Shown: one piece after another, positions 1 to 8,252 of the stretch
How the letters are laid out: every line of letters starts with the position of its first letter
Numbering within the stretch: position 1 is the first letter of the stretch
Assembly: GCA_963799815.1 (NCBI GenBank)
Contig: CAWCYG010000006.1
Span: 248,001-312,000 of the forward strand
Direction of reading: 5' to 3'
From: JBDTSW01 sp963799815
GTDB lineage: Bacteria > Actinomycetota > Thermoleophilia > Solirubrobacterales > 70-9
Length of the DNA: 64,000 nt
Made by a program: the position numbers and the translations under genes
Notes under the pieces: generated by a model
Databases searched by the model: none
The model's input: the letters and a program-made list of their open reading frames with translations, nothing else
What the model was told of the DNA's origin: nothing

Positions 1-10
1 CCGCGCTTCG

Positions 11-40
11 AAGCTACCACCGGCCTGTTCGGCCTGTCAA
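11..40 (-). promoter_or_regulatory. Sigma-A-like promoter reading out of the left edge
   Basis: On the minus strand TTGACA (40-35) is followed after 18 nt by TAGCTT (16-11). It points to a gene or RNA beyond the left end of the window. The -35 is a perfect consensus match, which is unusual here. No gene is visible between it and the edge. The rest of 41-258, downstream of sodA, shows no convincing ORF or RNA. Confidence 0.5.
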
Positions 41-258
41 AGGACAACCGTGCGCAGAAGTGGCTTGCTCAAGCCGTTTTTCGGCCCTCAGGTTGAGTTG
101 CCGTTAAGGGGCGCCAGCCCTCTGAGAAGGTGAAGGCAGCGGCGCGGTTTAAGACCTCATAGGCGGGAACCCGTGCGCGAGACGGCGCCAGCAGGCTGTC
201 TCGAAGAGCTCGGGCGTGCCGGCCTGCCAGTCCTCGGCGGGTTGTATCCGGCTGGGGC

Positions 259-864
<606 letters not shown>

Positions 865-969
865 GGCTGGTCTCCTTCAATCGGGGTCTTGAGGCTGGCT
901 CGTAAATGTAGTTACCCGCCGACGGCGGAACGCACGCTCACGCCTGTCAGAGGCGAAATCCCTGTGCGC

Positions 970-1173
970 TCAGTCGACGCTTGGCGAATCCCCCTCCTGC
1001 TGGCGGTTGGCGAGCGCCTCCTCGTCGCTTGCGGGGTTGCCGTGCGGGCCCGGTGAGGAAACCGGATCGTGCTCCGGCTCCGAGCCCTCCTGCGGCGCCT
1101 TGTCGTGCCCCTCCTCGTCAGGGGGCTCCGAGCCGCGCTCGTCCTCCTGAGGTTGTTGGTCGTCGTCCTTCAT
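970..1173 (-). CDS. Small hydrophilic hypothetical protein
   Basis: This encodes about 67 residues that are almost entirely Glu, Asp, Gln, Pro and Ser, with no hydrophobic core, membrane segment or recognisable motif, so the product is probably disordered. The ATG at 1173 lies 10 nt after the 3' end of tRNA-Pro on the same strand; an in-frame TTG at 1179 is an alternative start. Composition alone cannot exclude a chance open frame in GC-rich DNA. No function is proposed. Confidence 0.4.
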   Translation of the reverse strand: MKDDDQQPQEDERGSEPPDEEGHDKAPQEGSEPEHDPVSSPGPHGNPASDEEALANRQQEGDSPSVD

Positions 1174-1183
1174 GGCCAAAACA

Positions 1184-1257
1184 TCGGGGCGCCCGGATTT
1201 GAACCGGGGACCTCACCGACCCGAACGGTGCGCGCTACCAGGCTGCGCCACGCCCCG
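1184..1257 (-). tRNA. tRNA-Pro(CGG)
   Basis: The cloverleaf has acceptor arms CGGGGCG/CGCCCCG, a T-arm GGTTCAAAT and an anticodon stem CACCG/CGGTG around loop TTCGGGT, giving anticodon CGG with the G37 typical of proline tRNAs. The 3' CCA is not encoded. A TAGGAT hexamer about 15 nt upstream on the minus strand is a plausible -10. Confidence 0.95.
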
Positions 1258-1298
1258 AAGGTCAGACATCCTAGTGCCGCAACGGCCCGTCCCGACAA

Positions 1299-2054
1299 GT
1301 GTCGAGGCGCGGTCAACAGATCGCCATACTCAATGTGGTGCCCAGCCGTGAGGCACAAGCGCCGGGGCGTCGGCCGTGGATCGCGGTCGCGATCACCCTT
1401 GCCGGGGTCGCCGTGCTGGCCGTGATCGTGCTCGCGATCGAACCGCTTCGCACCGGACTCAGCGACGCCGTGCGCGGCGACACGGGCGAGTTGCGCCGCG
1501 ACCTGCGTGGCCTCGGAGTCCCGGGGGCGCTGATCGTCATCGCCCTCGCTCTCGCCCACTGCTTCATCTGGTACCCGACCGAGATCCTGAACGCCGCGAC
1601 CGGCTTCGTCTACGACTTCTGGGTAGCCCTGCCCCTGCTGATGGCGGGCTGGATCCTGAACGGAATCATCTGCTATCTGATCGGCGCGCACGCGGCCCGG
1701 CCCTTTCTCTCGCGCTGGCTCGGCGAGCGCTTCGATCGCTACGAGCGCATGGTCCACCGTGGCGGGGTCACCCTCCTCCTCGGGATGCGGCTGGTGCCCA
1801 TCATCCCCTTCAGCCTCTTCTCCTACGCGGCGGGCTCCGCCCACGTCCCGTTTCCCCGCTACGTGTGGACCACGGCCGTCGGCTACCTGCCGCTGACCGC
1901 CGTCTTCGCCTACTTCGGGACCCAACTCGACTCGCTCTCGGCTGACGACCCCTTGCTGTGGGCGGGCGTGGCAGTCCTCCTCCTGTTGCTCCTCCTCACC
2001 CGCCGCCTCGCCAAGGCGATGGGCCTGGGTTCGAAGGCGGAGCCGACGCCGTAG
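1299..2054 (+). CDS. TVP38/TMEM64 (SNARE-associated/VTT domain) membrane protein
   Basis: This is a polytopic inner-membrane protein of about 240-251 residues. It has an N-terminal TM helix, then the VTT-type core. The core carries a WYPTEILNAATGF-like segment, a GWILNGIICYLIG helix, and RLVPIIPFSLFSYAAG, which resembles the family motif with prolines in a re-entrant helix. It ends with a Leu-rich TM helix. Relatives act in lipid or undecaprenyl-phosphate handling, but no substrate can be assigned here. The start is uncertain: GTG at 1299 is outermost, and GTG at 1335 or 1338 are alternatives. Confidence 0.8.
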   Translation: MSRRGQQIAILNVVPSREAQAPGRRPWIAVAITLAGVAVLAVIVLAIEPLRTGLSDAVRGDTGELRRDLRGLGVPGALIVIALALAHCFIWYPTEILNAATGFVYDFWVALPLLMAGWILNGIICYLIGAHAARPFLSRWLGERFDRYERMVHRGGVTLLLGMRLVPIIPFSLFSYAAGSAHVPFPRYVWTTAVGYLPLTAVFAYFGTQLDSLSADDPLLWAGVAVLLLLLLLTRRLAKAMGLGSKAEPTP

Positions 2055-2135
2055 GCCAGAACGCTCCGTCCACTCGCCGCGCTTCTCTCCGGCGGGGTCG
2101 AATCGCGTGCGTGGGCTGCTGGCACGGGCGAAAAG

Positions 2136-2172
2136 TGGCGCGGCGGTCCCGCCATGCGGGACTAGCGCGCCA
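2136..2172. repeat. Palindromic intergenic repeat, copy 1 (bidirectional terminator candidate)
   Basis: A stem-loop pairs TGGCGCG with CGCGCCA and, inside a small internal loop, GTCCCGC with GCGGGAC around CAT. The same hairpin with a different loop occurs at 37509-37545. Both copies lie between convergent genes. The remaining DNA of 2055-2269 shows nothing else. Confidence 0.6.
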
Positions 2173-2269
2173 ACGTCCTCGCGGCGGCGGATCACTACGC
2201 GATTTTTGCCCTCGTGCCATCAAGCAGCGCTCGTGGCTCTCAACGGCCTGATCGGAACACCACCAACGC

Positions 2270-2977
2270 CTAGCGCACCCGCTCGATCGCCACCTCGATC
2301 TCCTCGCTCGTCGGCTCGCCCAGCTCCTCCTCGCCGCCGGGGCCCGCGACCACCACAGCCGGCTCGGGCGGCAGTCGCCGGTTCACTGCCGATTCCGCGT
2401 CTGCCTCGACGATCTCTCGGATCTCCTCAGAGGCGCGGTCGGACTCCCATTGCTGCAGATCGAGCTCGGGCACCGTCTTCGCGACGTCGCGCAGGAAATC
2501 GTCGTCGGCCTCGCCACCGGCGGCGTCGAGGTTCCGCATCACCAGGTCGATGTACTGCCATTGGCGGCCCTGCTCGCCCGCCGCGGTGGCCGCGAGGGCG
2601 GCGAGCGTGATCGCCTGCGGGCCGACGGAGAAGTGGCTGAACTCGAACTGCACCTCCCCGGTACGGGCGTAGCGCTCGACCACCGGGTTGATCTCCTCCC
2701 GCTGATACGGCCCGCAGGGGATGCAGATGAGGTCGTTGTAGACCGTGACCAGCACCGGGGCATCCGCGGCGCCTAAGAGCGCGCCCTCCTGCTCGACCCC
2801 CGCATAGAGCTGCTGGACCTCGTTGAAGCCCTCGTTCGGCGGAGCCGTGGGACCACCCTCCCCGACGGCGATCGTGATCACGGCAATCGCAACGGCGACC
2901 CCGGCTGCGGCCAGGAGGATGCGGGGGACCCAGGGCGAGCGGGGGGGCGCGGGCCCGTCCGCCCGGGGCGGCGTCAG
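2270..2977 (-). CDS. DsbA-like thioredoxin-fold protein, membrane-anchored
   Basis: This encodes about 235 residues. A Pro-rich start is followed by one TM anchor near residues 20-40, then a DSBA-like thioredoxin fold. The redox centre is Cys-Ile-Pro-Cys in LICIPCGPYQ, followed by the helical insertion and an EFSHFS segment. It probably forms or isomerises disulfides in exported proteins, or recycles a partner. No normal start codon fits. The best choice is CTG at 2977, which overlaps the TGA of the upstream gene as CTGA. Upstream in-frame codons within the neighbouring gene cannot be excluded. Confidence 0.75.
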   Translation of the reverse strand: MTPPRADGPAPPRSPWVPRILLAAAGVAVAIAVITIAVGEGGPTAPPNEGFNEVQQLYAGVEQEGALLGAADAPVLVTVYNDLICIPCGPYQREEINPVVERYARTGEVQFEFSHFSVGPQAITLAALAATAAGEQGRQWQYIDLVMRNLDAAGGEADDDFLRDVAKTVPELDLQQWESDRASEEIREIVEADAESAVNRRLPPEPAVVVAGPGGEEELGEPTSEEIEVAIERVR

Positions 2978-3246
2978 CCTGCCACCGCCTTGTAGTAGCG
3001 CACCGCGAGTCCCGTCAGGAGGGTCTCGAAGGTTTCCTCGAGCCCGGTCCCCGCGCCCGTCGAGTAGGCATCGAGCCCGCTGCGTTCGATCTCCTCGCTG
3101 CGCTCGACGAGCTCGTCCACGAGATCGGGGTGTTCGTCGCAGAAGAACGCTCCGATCGAATAGAGCTCGGTCTCCATGAGCGACTCGAGGAACGCCGCAC
3201 GCGACGGTGTCTGGCCCTCCGGCGGAGTGGGAGGCTCGGGGTTCAT
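2974..3246 (-). CDS. Hypothetical protein upstream of the DsbA-like gene
   Basis: This 90-residue soluble protein has a Pro-rich N-terminus and a helical, acidic body with an ELYSIGAFFCDEHPDLVDEL stretch. I do not recognise a family. The ATG at 3246 is chosen because TATCTT lies 10 nt upstream, the leaderless spacing seen elsewhere in the window. Its stop overlaps the proposed start of the DsbA-like gene, so the two are likely translationally coupled. Confidence 0.6.
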   Translation of the reverse strand: MNPEPPTPPEGQTPSRAAFLESLMETELYSIGAFFCDEHPDLVDELVERSEEIERSGLDAYSTGAGTGLEETFETLLTGLAVRYYKAVAG

Positions 3247-3323
3247 GACCGAGGACAAGATATTCGACGCCGCGCGGCCACATGGCTGCTCATCCGCAGG
3301 CCCGCAAATTGCGAAGAAAAACG

Positions 3324-3352
3324 TTGACCGCGTCCGCGAATCCCGATAGAAC
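3324..3352 (+). promoter_or_regulatory. Sigma-A-like promoter for the small HTH-like gene
   Basis: TTGACC (3324-3329) and TAGAAC (3347-3352) are separated by exactly 17 nt. The gene start at 3381 has its own Shine-Dalgarno sequence, so this promoter gives a short leader of roughly 20 nt. Confidence 0.55.
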
Positions 3353-3380
3353 TCTCGTTAGACCCCTCGAGAGGAGATGC

Positions 3381-3566
3381 GTGGCCAATCATCTGACGCC
3401 AACCGAACTCGCCGACGAAGTCAACATGAAGCGGCGGGAGGTGATCTCCAAGTGCATGGAGATGGGCGTTCCGATATTCAACGGCCGTATCGACAAGACC
3501 CTCTTCGTCTCCTCGCTGCGCGAGTGGAGCGACCAGGCGACACAGCGCCCTCAAGCCGCGCACTAA
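3381..3566 (+). CDS. Small IF2-N/HTH-like protein
   Basis: This encodes 61 residues. The GTG at 3381 follows GAGAGGAG at good spacing. The core LTPTELADEVNMKRREVISK followed by CMEMGVPIFNGRIDK resembles the small helical domain found at the N-terminus of initiation factor IF2 and in excisionase-like HTH folds, which suggests nucleic-acid or ribosome binding. That is a resemblance by eye only. It precedes the acyl-CoA synthetase by about 90 nt on the same strand. Confidence 0.6.
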   Translation: MANHLTPTELADEVNMKRREVISKCMEMGVPIFNGRIDKTLFVSSLREWSDQATQRPQAAH

Positions 3567-3659
3567 CTCCCCACAGATTCTCCACAGGTAGCCTTGCGGA
3601 CGGCCGCCGAGCGGCCCAGAGTCCAGCGATTGCCCACGCCTGAGGAGGACCGAGAGAAG

Positions 3660-5471
3660 ATGGAGACCGCGACGGTCGCAGCTCCCGCCGGGGGTGGCGT
3701 TCGCTCGACCACGATCGCCGATCTGCTGCCGATGGCGGCGCGCGACTATGGATCGGAGCGCGCGATCCTCTACAAGGACGAGAGTGGCGCCTGGATTGGC
3801 AAGAGCTACTCGGAGGTGGCCGAGGTCGTCCGCTCGCTGGCGCTGGGCCTGATCGACGTCGGCATCGTGAAGGGCGACAAGGTCTCGATCCTCGCCAACA
3901 CGCGCCCGGAATGGACCTACTTCGACTTCGCCGCGCTGACGACAGGCGCGATCGTCGTGCCGATCTACCAGACCAACTCCCCCGAGGAGTGCCAGTACGT
4001 GCTGGAAAACTCCGACGCGAGGGTCGTGGTCGTCGAGGACGATGCGCAGCTCGAGAAGGTCCGCGCGGTTCGCGACCAGTGCCCCATGCTCGAGCACGTG
4101 ATCCTGATGACCGGCTCGGCCGACGACGCGATCTCGCTGGAGGATCTGGCCGCCCGCGGCGCCGGTCGCTCTGCCAGCGAGTGGGAGGAGCGCTACGCCG
4201 CCGTCGAGCCCACGGATATCTGCACCTTCATCTACACGTCGGGGACGACCGGCCCGCCCAAGGGCTGCGTGATCTCCCACGGGAACTACCGCGCGATGCT
4301 CGACATGGTCATCTCAGTCGGCGCCATCGACGCCGAGGGCACGAGCTACCTCTACCTGCCCCTCGCACACTCCTTCGCGCTCCTGATCCAACTCGGCTCG
4401 TTCGCGCTTGGCGCGACCCTGGCCTACTGGGAACGCGACCCGCTCAAGATCATCCCCAATCTCTCCGAGGTGAAGCCCACCTACTTCCCCTCGGTCCCAC
4501 GCATCTTCGAGAAGATCTACACCGCCGCGACCTCGAACGCGGAGAAGGCGGGCGGGCTGAAAAAGGCGATCTTCGACTGGGCGATCAAGACCGGGACGAA
4601 GGTCCGCGAGCTCGAGCGCCAGGGCAAGGAGCCCGGGGCGCTGCTTCGCCTCCAGCACAGCATCGCCGACAAGCAGGTGCTCTCCAAGATCCGCGCGATC
4701 TTCGGCGGGAACATCGAGCAGGCGGTCTCGGGCGCGGCCCCGATCAACCCGGACATCCTGCGCTTCTTCGACGCGGCGGGGGTGCTCGTGCTCGAGGGGT
4801 GGGGGATGACGGAGACCTCAACGGCTGCGACGATCGCAACACCCGAGATGTACAAGTTCGGGACGATCGGTAAGCCGTTCCCGGGCGTCGAGATCAAGAT
4901 CGCCGCAGACGGCGAGATCCTCGTCAAGGGCCCCAACGTCTTCCAGGGCTACTACAAGAACGAGGAGGCCACGCGAGATGCGATCGTCGACGGCTGGCTC
5001 CACACGGGCGACGTCGGTGAGATCGACTCCGAGGGCTACGTGAAGATCACCGGCCGCAAGAAGGACATCATCATCACGGCGGGCGGCAAGAACATCACCC
5101 CCGCCAACCTCGAGGCCGAGATCAAGCAGCACCCGCTCGTCTCTCAATGTGTCGTGATCGGCGATCGCCGCCCGTTCCTCGTGGCGCTGCTCACCCTGGA
5201 TCCGGAGGAGGCCGTCACCTACGCAAAGGAGCACGACCTGCCCGAGGACCCCGAGGCGCTCACCGCCGACGCCGGTGTGCGCGCCTCGATCCAAGCTCAC
5301 CTGGATCAGGTAAACGCCAAGTTCGCCCGCGTCGAGCAGGTGAAGAGGTTCGAGATCCTGCCGCGTGATCTCTCCCAGGAGGGCGGCGAGCTCACCCCCA
5401 CCCTGAAGGTAAAGCGCAACGTCGTCGCTGAGAAGTACGACGCCGAGGTGGAGAAGCTCTACGCGAGCTAG
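3660..5471 (+). CDS. fadD: Long-chain fatty acid-CoA ligase (AMP-forming)
   Basis: This 603-residue member of the ANL superfamily activates long-chain fatty acids to acyl-AMP and then acyl-CoA at the membrane face. It shows the P-loop YTSGTTGPPKG, the LPLAHSF segment, the GWGMTETS adenine motif, GWLHTGDVGEID with the ribose-binding Asp, and the hinge GRKKDIIITAGGKN. The length matches the long eukaryotic-like FadD15 group. ATG 3660 is preferred over TTG 3594 because TGAGGAGGAC lies upstream and the added N-terminus is not conserved-looking. Confidence 0.93.
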   Translation: METATVAAPAGGGVRSTTIADLLPMAARDYGSERAILYKDESGAWIGKSYSEVAEVVRSLALGLIDVGIVKGDKVSILANTRPEWTYFDFAALTTGAIVVPIYQTNSPEECQYVLENSDARVVVVEDDAQLEKVRAVRDQCPMLEHVILMTGSADDAISLEDLAARGAGRSASEWEERYAAVEPTDICTFIYTSGTTGPPKGCVISHGNYRAMLDMVISVGAIDAEGTSYLYLPLAHSFALLIQLGSFALGATLAYWERDPLKIIPNLSEVKPTYFPSVPRIFEKIYTAATSNAEKAGGLKKAIFDWAIKTGTKVRELERQGKEPGALLRLQHSIADKQVLSKIRAIFGGNIEQAVSGAAPINPDILRFFDAAGVLVLEGWGMTETSTAATIATPEMYKFGTIGKPFPGVEIKIAADGEILVKGPNVFQGYYKNEEATRDAIVDGWLHTGDVGEIDSEGYVKITGRKKDIIITAGGKNITPANLEAEIKQHPLVSQCVVIGDRRPFLVALLTLDPEEAVTYAKEHDLPEDPEALTADAGVRASIQAHLDQVNAKFARVEQVKRFEILPRDLSQEGGELTPTLKVKRNVVAEKYDAEVEKLYAS

Positions 5472-5474
5472 GCG

Positions 5475-6827
5475 CTAGGCGGAGTCGGAATCCGCCGCGT
5501 CGGCCGTTGCCTCGGGGGTCTCGTCGCGCACGCCGTTTCCCTGCCTCAGCAGCACGCTTGTGGTCTGCTCGAGCACTCGGCGCCAAGCCGAGAGCTTCGA
5601 GCGCTCGCGCTCGACCCCCGCGAGCACATGCCTGACGCGGCGGGCGGAGATCTCGATCCCGTGGCGCTCGGCGATCGTCTTGTAGTGGTCGTAGTCGCGG
5701 GCGAGCTTGAGCGTCACCGACTCGAAGCCGTGCTTGGCGATCTCCAGCCGGTTCGCGTAGTCGAGGATCGGCGTGCCGAACATGAGCTCGTCGTCCAGCT
5801 CGGGCTCGATCAGGATGATGTCGACGTCTGGGTACTCCTCCTGCCAGTCCCGCACGGCACGGTGCAGGCGGTCGTGGGAGAGCACACGGAACGACTGGTT
5901 CGCGATCGCCGCAACCCCCATATCCGAGACGCGGAGGGCGCGGTCGCCAGCGATGGTGGGGATGCGCTTGGCGAAGTCGTTGACGTAGGGGACCACCGGG
6001 TTGATCACCACGATGAACTTGGCGCCCCGCTCAACCGCCACGTCCACGTTCGTCGTCGACCGGATGCCGCCATCGATGAACTCGCGCTCCTTGATCGTGA
6101 CCGGCTCGTAGACCATCGGCAGAGCGCCCGAGGCGGCGACGGCCTGCGAGATCGGCACGTCCGCCCACTCCCCCTCACCCAGGACCACGCGCTCGGTCGT
6201 GTCGAGGTCGGTGACGGTCAGGTAGAGCTCGCGCTCGAGCAGGCGAAAGTCATCGGTACGGTCGGGATCGGTGAGCGCCTCCTCAACGTAGCGCGCGATC
6301 CCCTCCCCGCTGTAGAACCCGTTCGGCAACCCACTCGCGAGCCCGGTGAGGAGATCGACCGCAGAGACCTGGCCCACGTTGCCGAAGAGCTGGCGGGCCA
6401 TGCCGGCAACGCGGAGGGGGAAGGTCGCGCCGCGAGTGATGATGCCGCGGTAGTTGGGACGCAAGAGCATCTTCAGGTCGATATCGCGAAGCGGTGAGGC
6501 GAGATCGCGGTTTAAGACGCGCATCATCTCCTCGGGGGTCACCCCGTTGACGGTGAGCGCGGAGATGAAGGCGCCGGCCGAGGTCCCCACGTAGACGTCG
6601 AACTCGTTGACGGTCTGGTTTACCGCCAGGAGGTCGAGCGCGCGCAACGCGCCGATCTCATACACGCCCCCCGTAAAGCCGCCGCCGCCGAGCACCAGAG
6701 CCGTCTTCGAACGCCGCTTACGGCGCCTGGCCCTGCCCGCCCGCGATTCCGTGCCGGGAGCATCGAGCTCCACCACCTTGCCCATCGCGCCGCCCATTAT
6801 GGCTGGATCATCGGGCGTTGGGGACAC
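5475..6827 (-). CDS. Patatin-like phospholipase family protein
   Basis: This 450-residue protein has a basic N-terminal tail (Arg/Lys-rich, residues 25-42), then the patatin fold. It shows the oxyanion motif GGGGFTGG, the nucleophile elbow GTSAG with catalytic Ser, and DGG supplying the catalytic Asp, which together form a Ser-Asp dyad lipid acyl hydrolase. No membrane helix is obvious. The last 100 residues form a helical extension with an Asp/Glu-rich end. It is tail-to-tail with the acyl-CoA synthetase, 3 nt apart, so a role in releasing or recycling fatty acids is possible. GTG 6827 is the chosen start, and ATGs at 6797 and 6785 are alternatives. Confidence 0.88.
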   Translation of the reverse strand: MSPTPDDPAIMGGAMGKVVELDAPGTESRAGRARRRKRRSKTALVLGGGGFTGGVYEIGALRALDLLAVNQTVNEFDVYVGTSAGAFISALTVNGVTPEEMMRVLNRDLASPLRDIDLKMLLRPNYRGIITRGATFPLRVAGMARQLFGNVGQVSAVDLLTGLASGLPNGFYSGEGIARYVEEALTDPDRTDDFRLLERELYLTVTDLDTTERVVLGEGEWADVPISQAVAASGALPMVYEPVTIKEREFIDGGIRSTTNVDVAVERGAKFIVVINPVVPYVNDFAKRIPTIAGDRALRVSDMGVAAIANQSFRVLSHDRLHRAVRDWQEEYPDVDIILIEPELDDELMFGTPILDYANRLEIAKHGFESVTLKLARDYDHYKTIAERHGIEISARRVRHVLAGVERERSKLSAWRRVLEQTTSVLLRQGNGVRDETPEATADAADSDSA

Positions 6828-6838
6828 CTGGGAGCCTC

Positions 6839-6844
6839 TACCCT
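6839..6844 (+). promoter_or_regulatory. -10 hexamer TACCCT of dacB
   Basis: TACCCT ends 7 nt before the GTG at 6852, so the transcript is probably leaderless. Confidence 0.45.
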
Positions 6845-6851
6845 GCTCGCC

Positions 6852-8195
6852 GTGCGGTTTCGACGCGTTGCCGGCGGGGTGATCGTGGCCCTCTGCGCCG
6901 CGGGCCTGATCGTGCCGGCATGGGCTGACGGCGCAGTCGAGGCGAGCTCGAGGGGCTTCGAGGATGCCAGTCCCACGCCCGTTGCGAAGCGCGGCTCCGA
7001 GCTCGCCGCGAAGCGCAGCCTCTCCCGCGGGGAGCTTCGTAGGCGGCTGCGCTCAGCCATTCGGTCGGCCGGGGGTCGCGCCGGCGCCTACGTCTACGAT
7101 GTGGACGCCGTCCGCGACCGCCTCCTCTACTCGTCGAATGGCCGCGATCGCTTCGTGCCGGCCTCGAATCAGAAGCTGTTCACGACGGCCGCGGTGCTGA
7201 ACCGCTTCGGGGCCTCGGGTCGCCTCACGACTGTGATTCACGAGCGCGGCGATGTCGGCCCTGGCGGGCATGCGCTCGACGGCGATCTCGTTCTGGTTGG
7301 CGCCGGTGATCCGGCGTTTGCAACTCAGACCTTCGCCCACAGGCGCAATTTGCCGCTCACCCCGATCTCGGACCTGGCAAAGGACGTGCGCCGGACTGGG
7401 ATCCGTCGCATCGGCGACGACATCCGCGTCGACGCGAGCGTCTTCGACCGCCGCCGCGGCACTCGTGCGACCGGGGGCGGGGCGAGCGCTGACCTGAGTC
7501 CGCTCTCGGGCCTGTCGTTTAACTCGGGGTTCGACGGCGGCCACTACGCGCGCCATCCCGAGCTGGAGGCCGGGCGGGCGCTCAAGGACGCGCTGCGCAG
7601 AAACGGCGTCAAGGTCGACGGTCGGGTGGGGCGCACCAATGCGTCTCGGTCCATGCTCGCTCGGGAGCCGCTGGCCCAGGTGCGCTCACCGAAGATGTCA
7701 TCGCTCGCGGCCGAGACAAACAAGCCGTCGAACAACTTCTTCGCGGAGATGTTGCTGAAGCGTCTCGCAGCCAATCAAGCTCACACAGGCACAACGCGAC
7801 GGGGTGCAAGGCGCGCGGAGTCCTTCGCTCGCTCGATCGCGGCCGGCGATGACGCCGTCGACGGGTCGGGGCTGGGTCGCGGCAACCACGCCTCCCCACG
7901 GCAGGTGGCAAAGCTCCTGGCGGCGATGCGAAAGCACTCGGCCGCATCGGCCTTTCGCAGCTCCCTGCCCTTGGCGGGCCGTGAGGGAACGCTCGCGGAC
8001 CGCATGCGCGGCACCGCCGCCGAGGGTCGCTGCCGGGCGAAGACGGGGACGCTCTCCGACGTGAGCGCCCTCTCCGGCTACTGCCGTGCCGGCCGAGGCA
8101 CGGTCGCGTTCTCGATCCTCATGAACAACGTCAACGTGTACTCGGCACGCCGCGCCCAGGACCGCATGGCGGCGGCGATCGCGCGGTATCGGTAG
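6852..8195 (+). CDS. dacB: D-alanyl-D-alanine carboxypeptidase/endopeptidase (PBP4, peptidase S13)
   Basis: This 447-residue exported peptidoglycan hydrolase has a Sec signal (hydrophobic GGVIVALCAAGLIVPA ending AWA). The three penicillin-binding motifs are present: SNQK (SxxK, nucleophile Ser), SNN (SxN) and KTG in RAKTGTLSDVSALSGYC. It trims or cleaves D-Ala peptides outside the membrane. The insert between SxxK and SxN is typical of S13. It is divergent from the patatin gene, with only 24 nt between the start codons. It appears leaderless. Confidence 0.93.
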   Translation: MRFRRVAGGVIVALCAAGLIVPAWADGAVEASSRGFEDASPTPVAKRGSELAAKRSLSRGELRRRLRSAIRSAGGRAGAYVYDVDAVRDRLLYSSNGRDRFVPASNQKLFTTAAVLNRFGASGRLTTVIHERGDVGPGGHALDGDLVLVGAGDPAFATQTFAHRRNLPLTPISDLAKDVRRTGIRRIGDDIRVDASVFDRRRGTRATGGGASADLSPLSGLSFNSGFDGGHYARHPELEAGRALKDALRRNGVKVDGRVGRTNASRSMLAREPLAQVRSPKMSSLAAETNKPSNNFFAEMLLKRLAANQAHTGTTRRGARRAESFARSIAAGDDAVDGSGLGRGNHASPRQVAKLLAAMRKHSAASAFRSSLPLAGREGTLADRMRGTAAEGRCRAKTGTLSDVSALSGYCRAGRGTVAFSILMNNVNVYSARRAQDRMAAAIARYR

Positions 8196-8252
8196 GGAAC
8201 GGCCCGCGGGCGCGATCCGGCCCGTCCTCGGTGATTTCCGGCCTGGGAGTCG

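Noticed and set aside
1..96. Open frame at the left edge
   Set aside because: About 31 codons without stop in two frames, no recognisable motif, and a strong opposite-strand promoter lies across it.
148..160. 13-mer TTTAAGACCTCAT also present at 692-704 inside sodA
   Set aside because: Only two copies, one within coding sequence, with no inverted partner or insertion-like boundary. Chance or an old duplication is enough.
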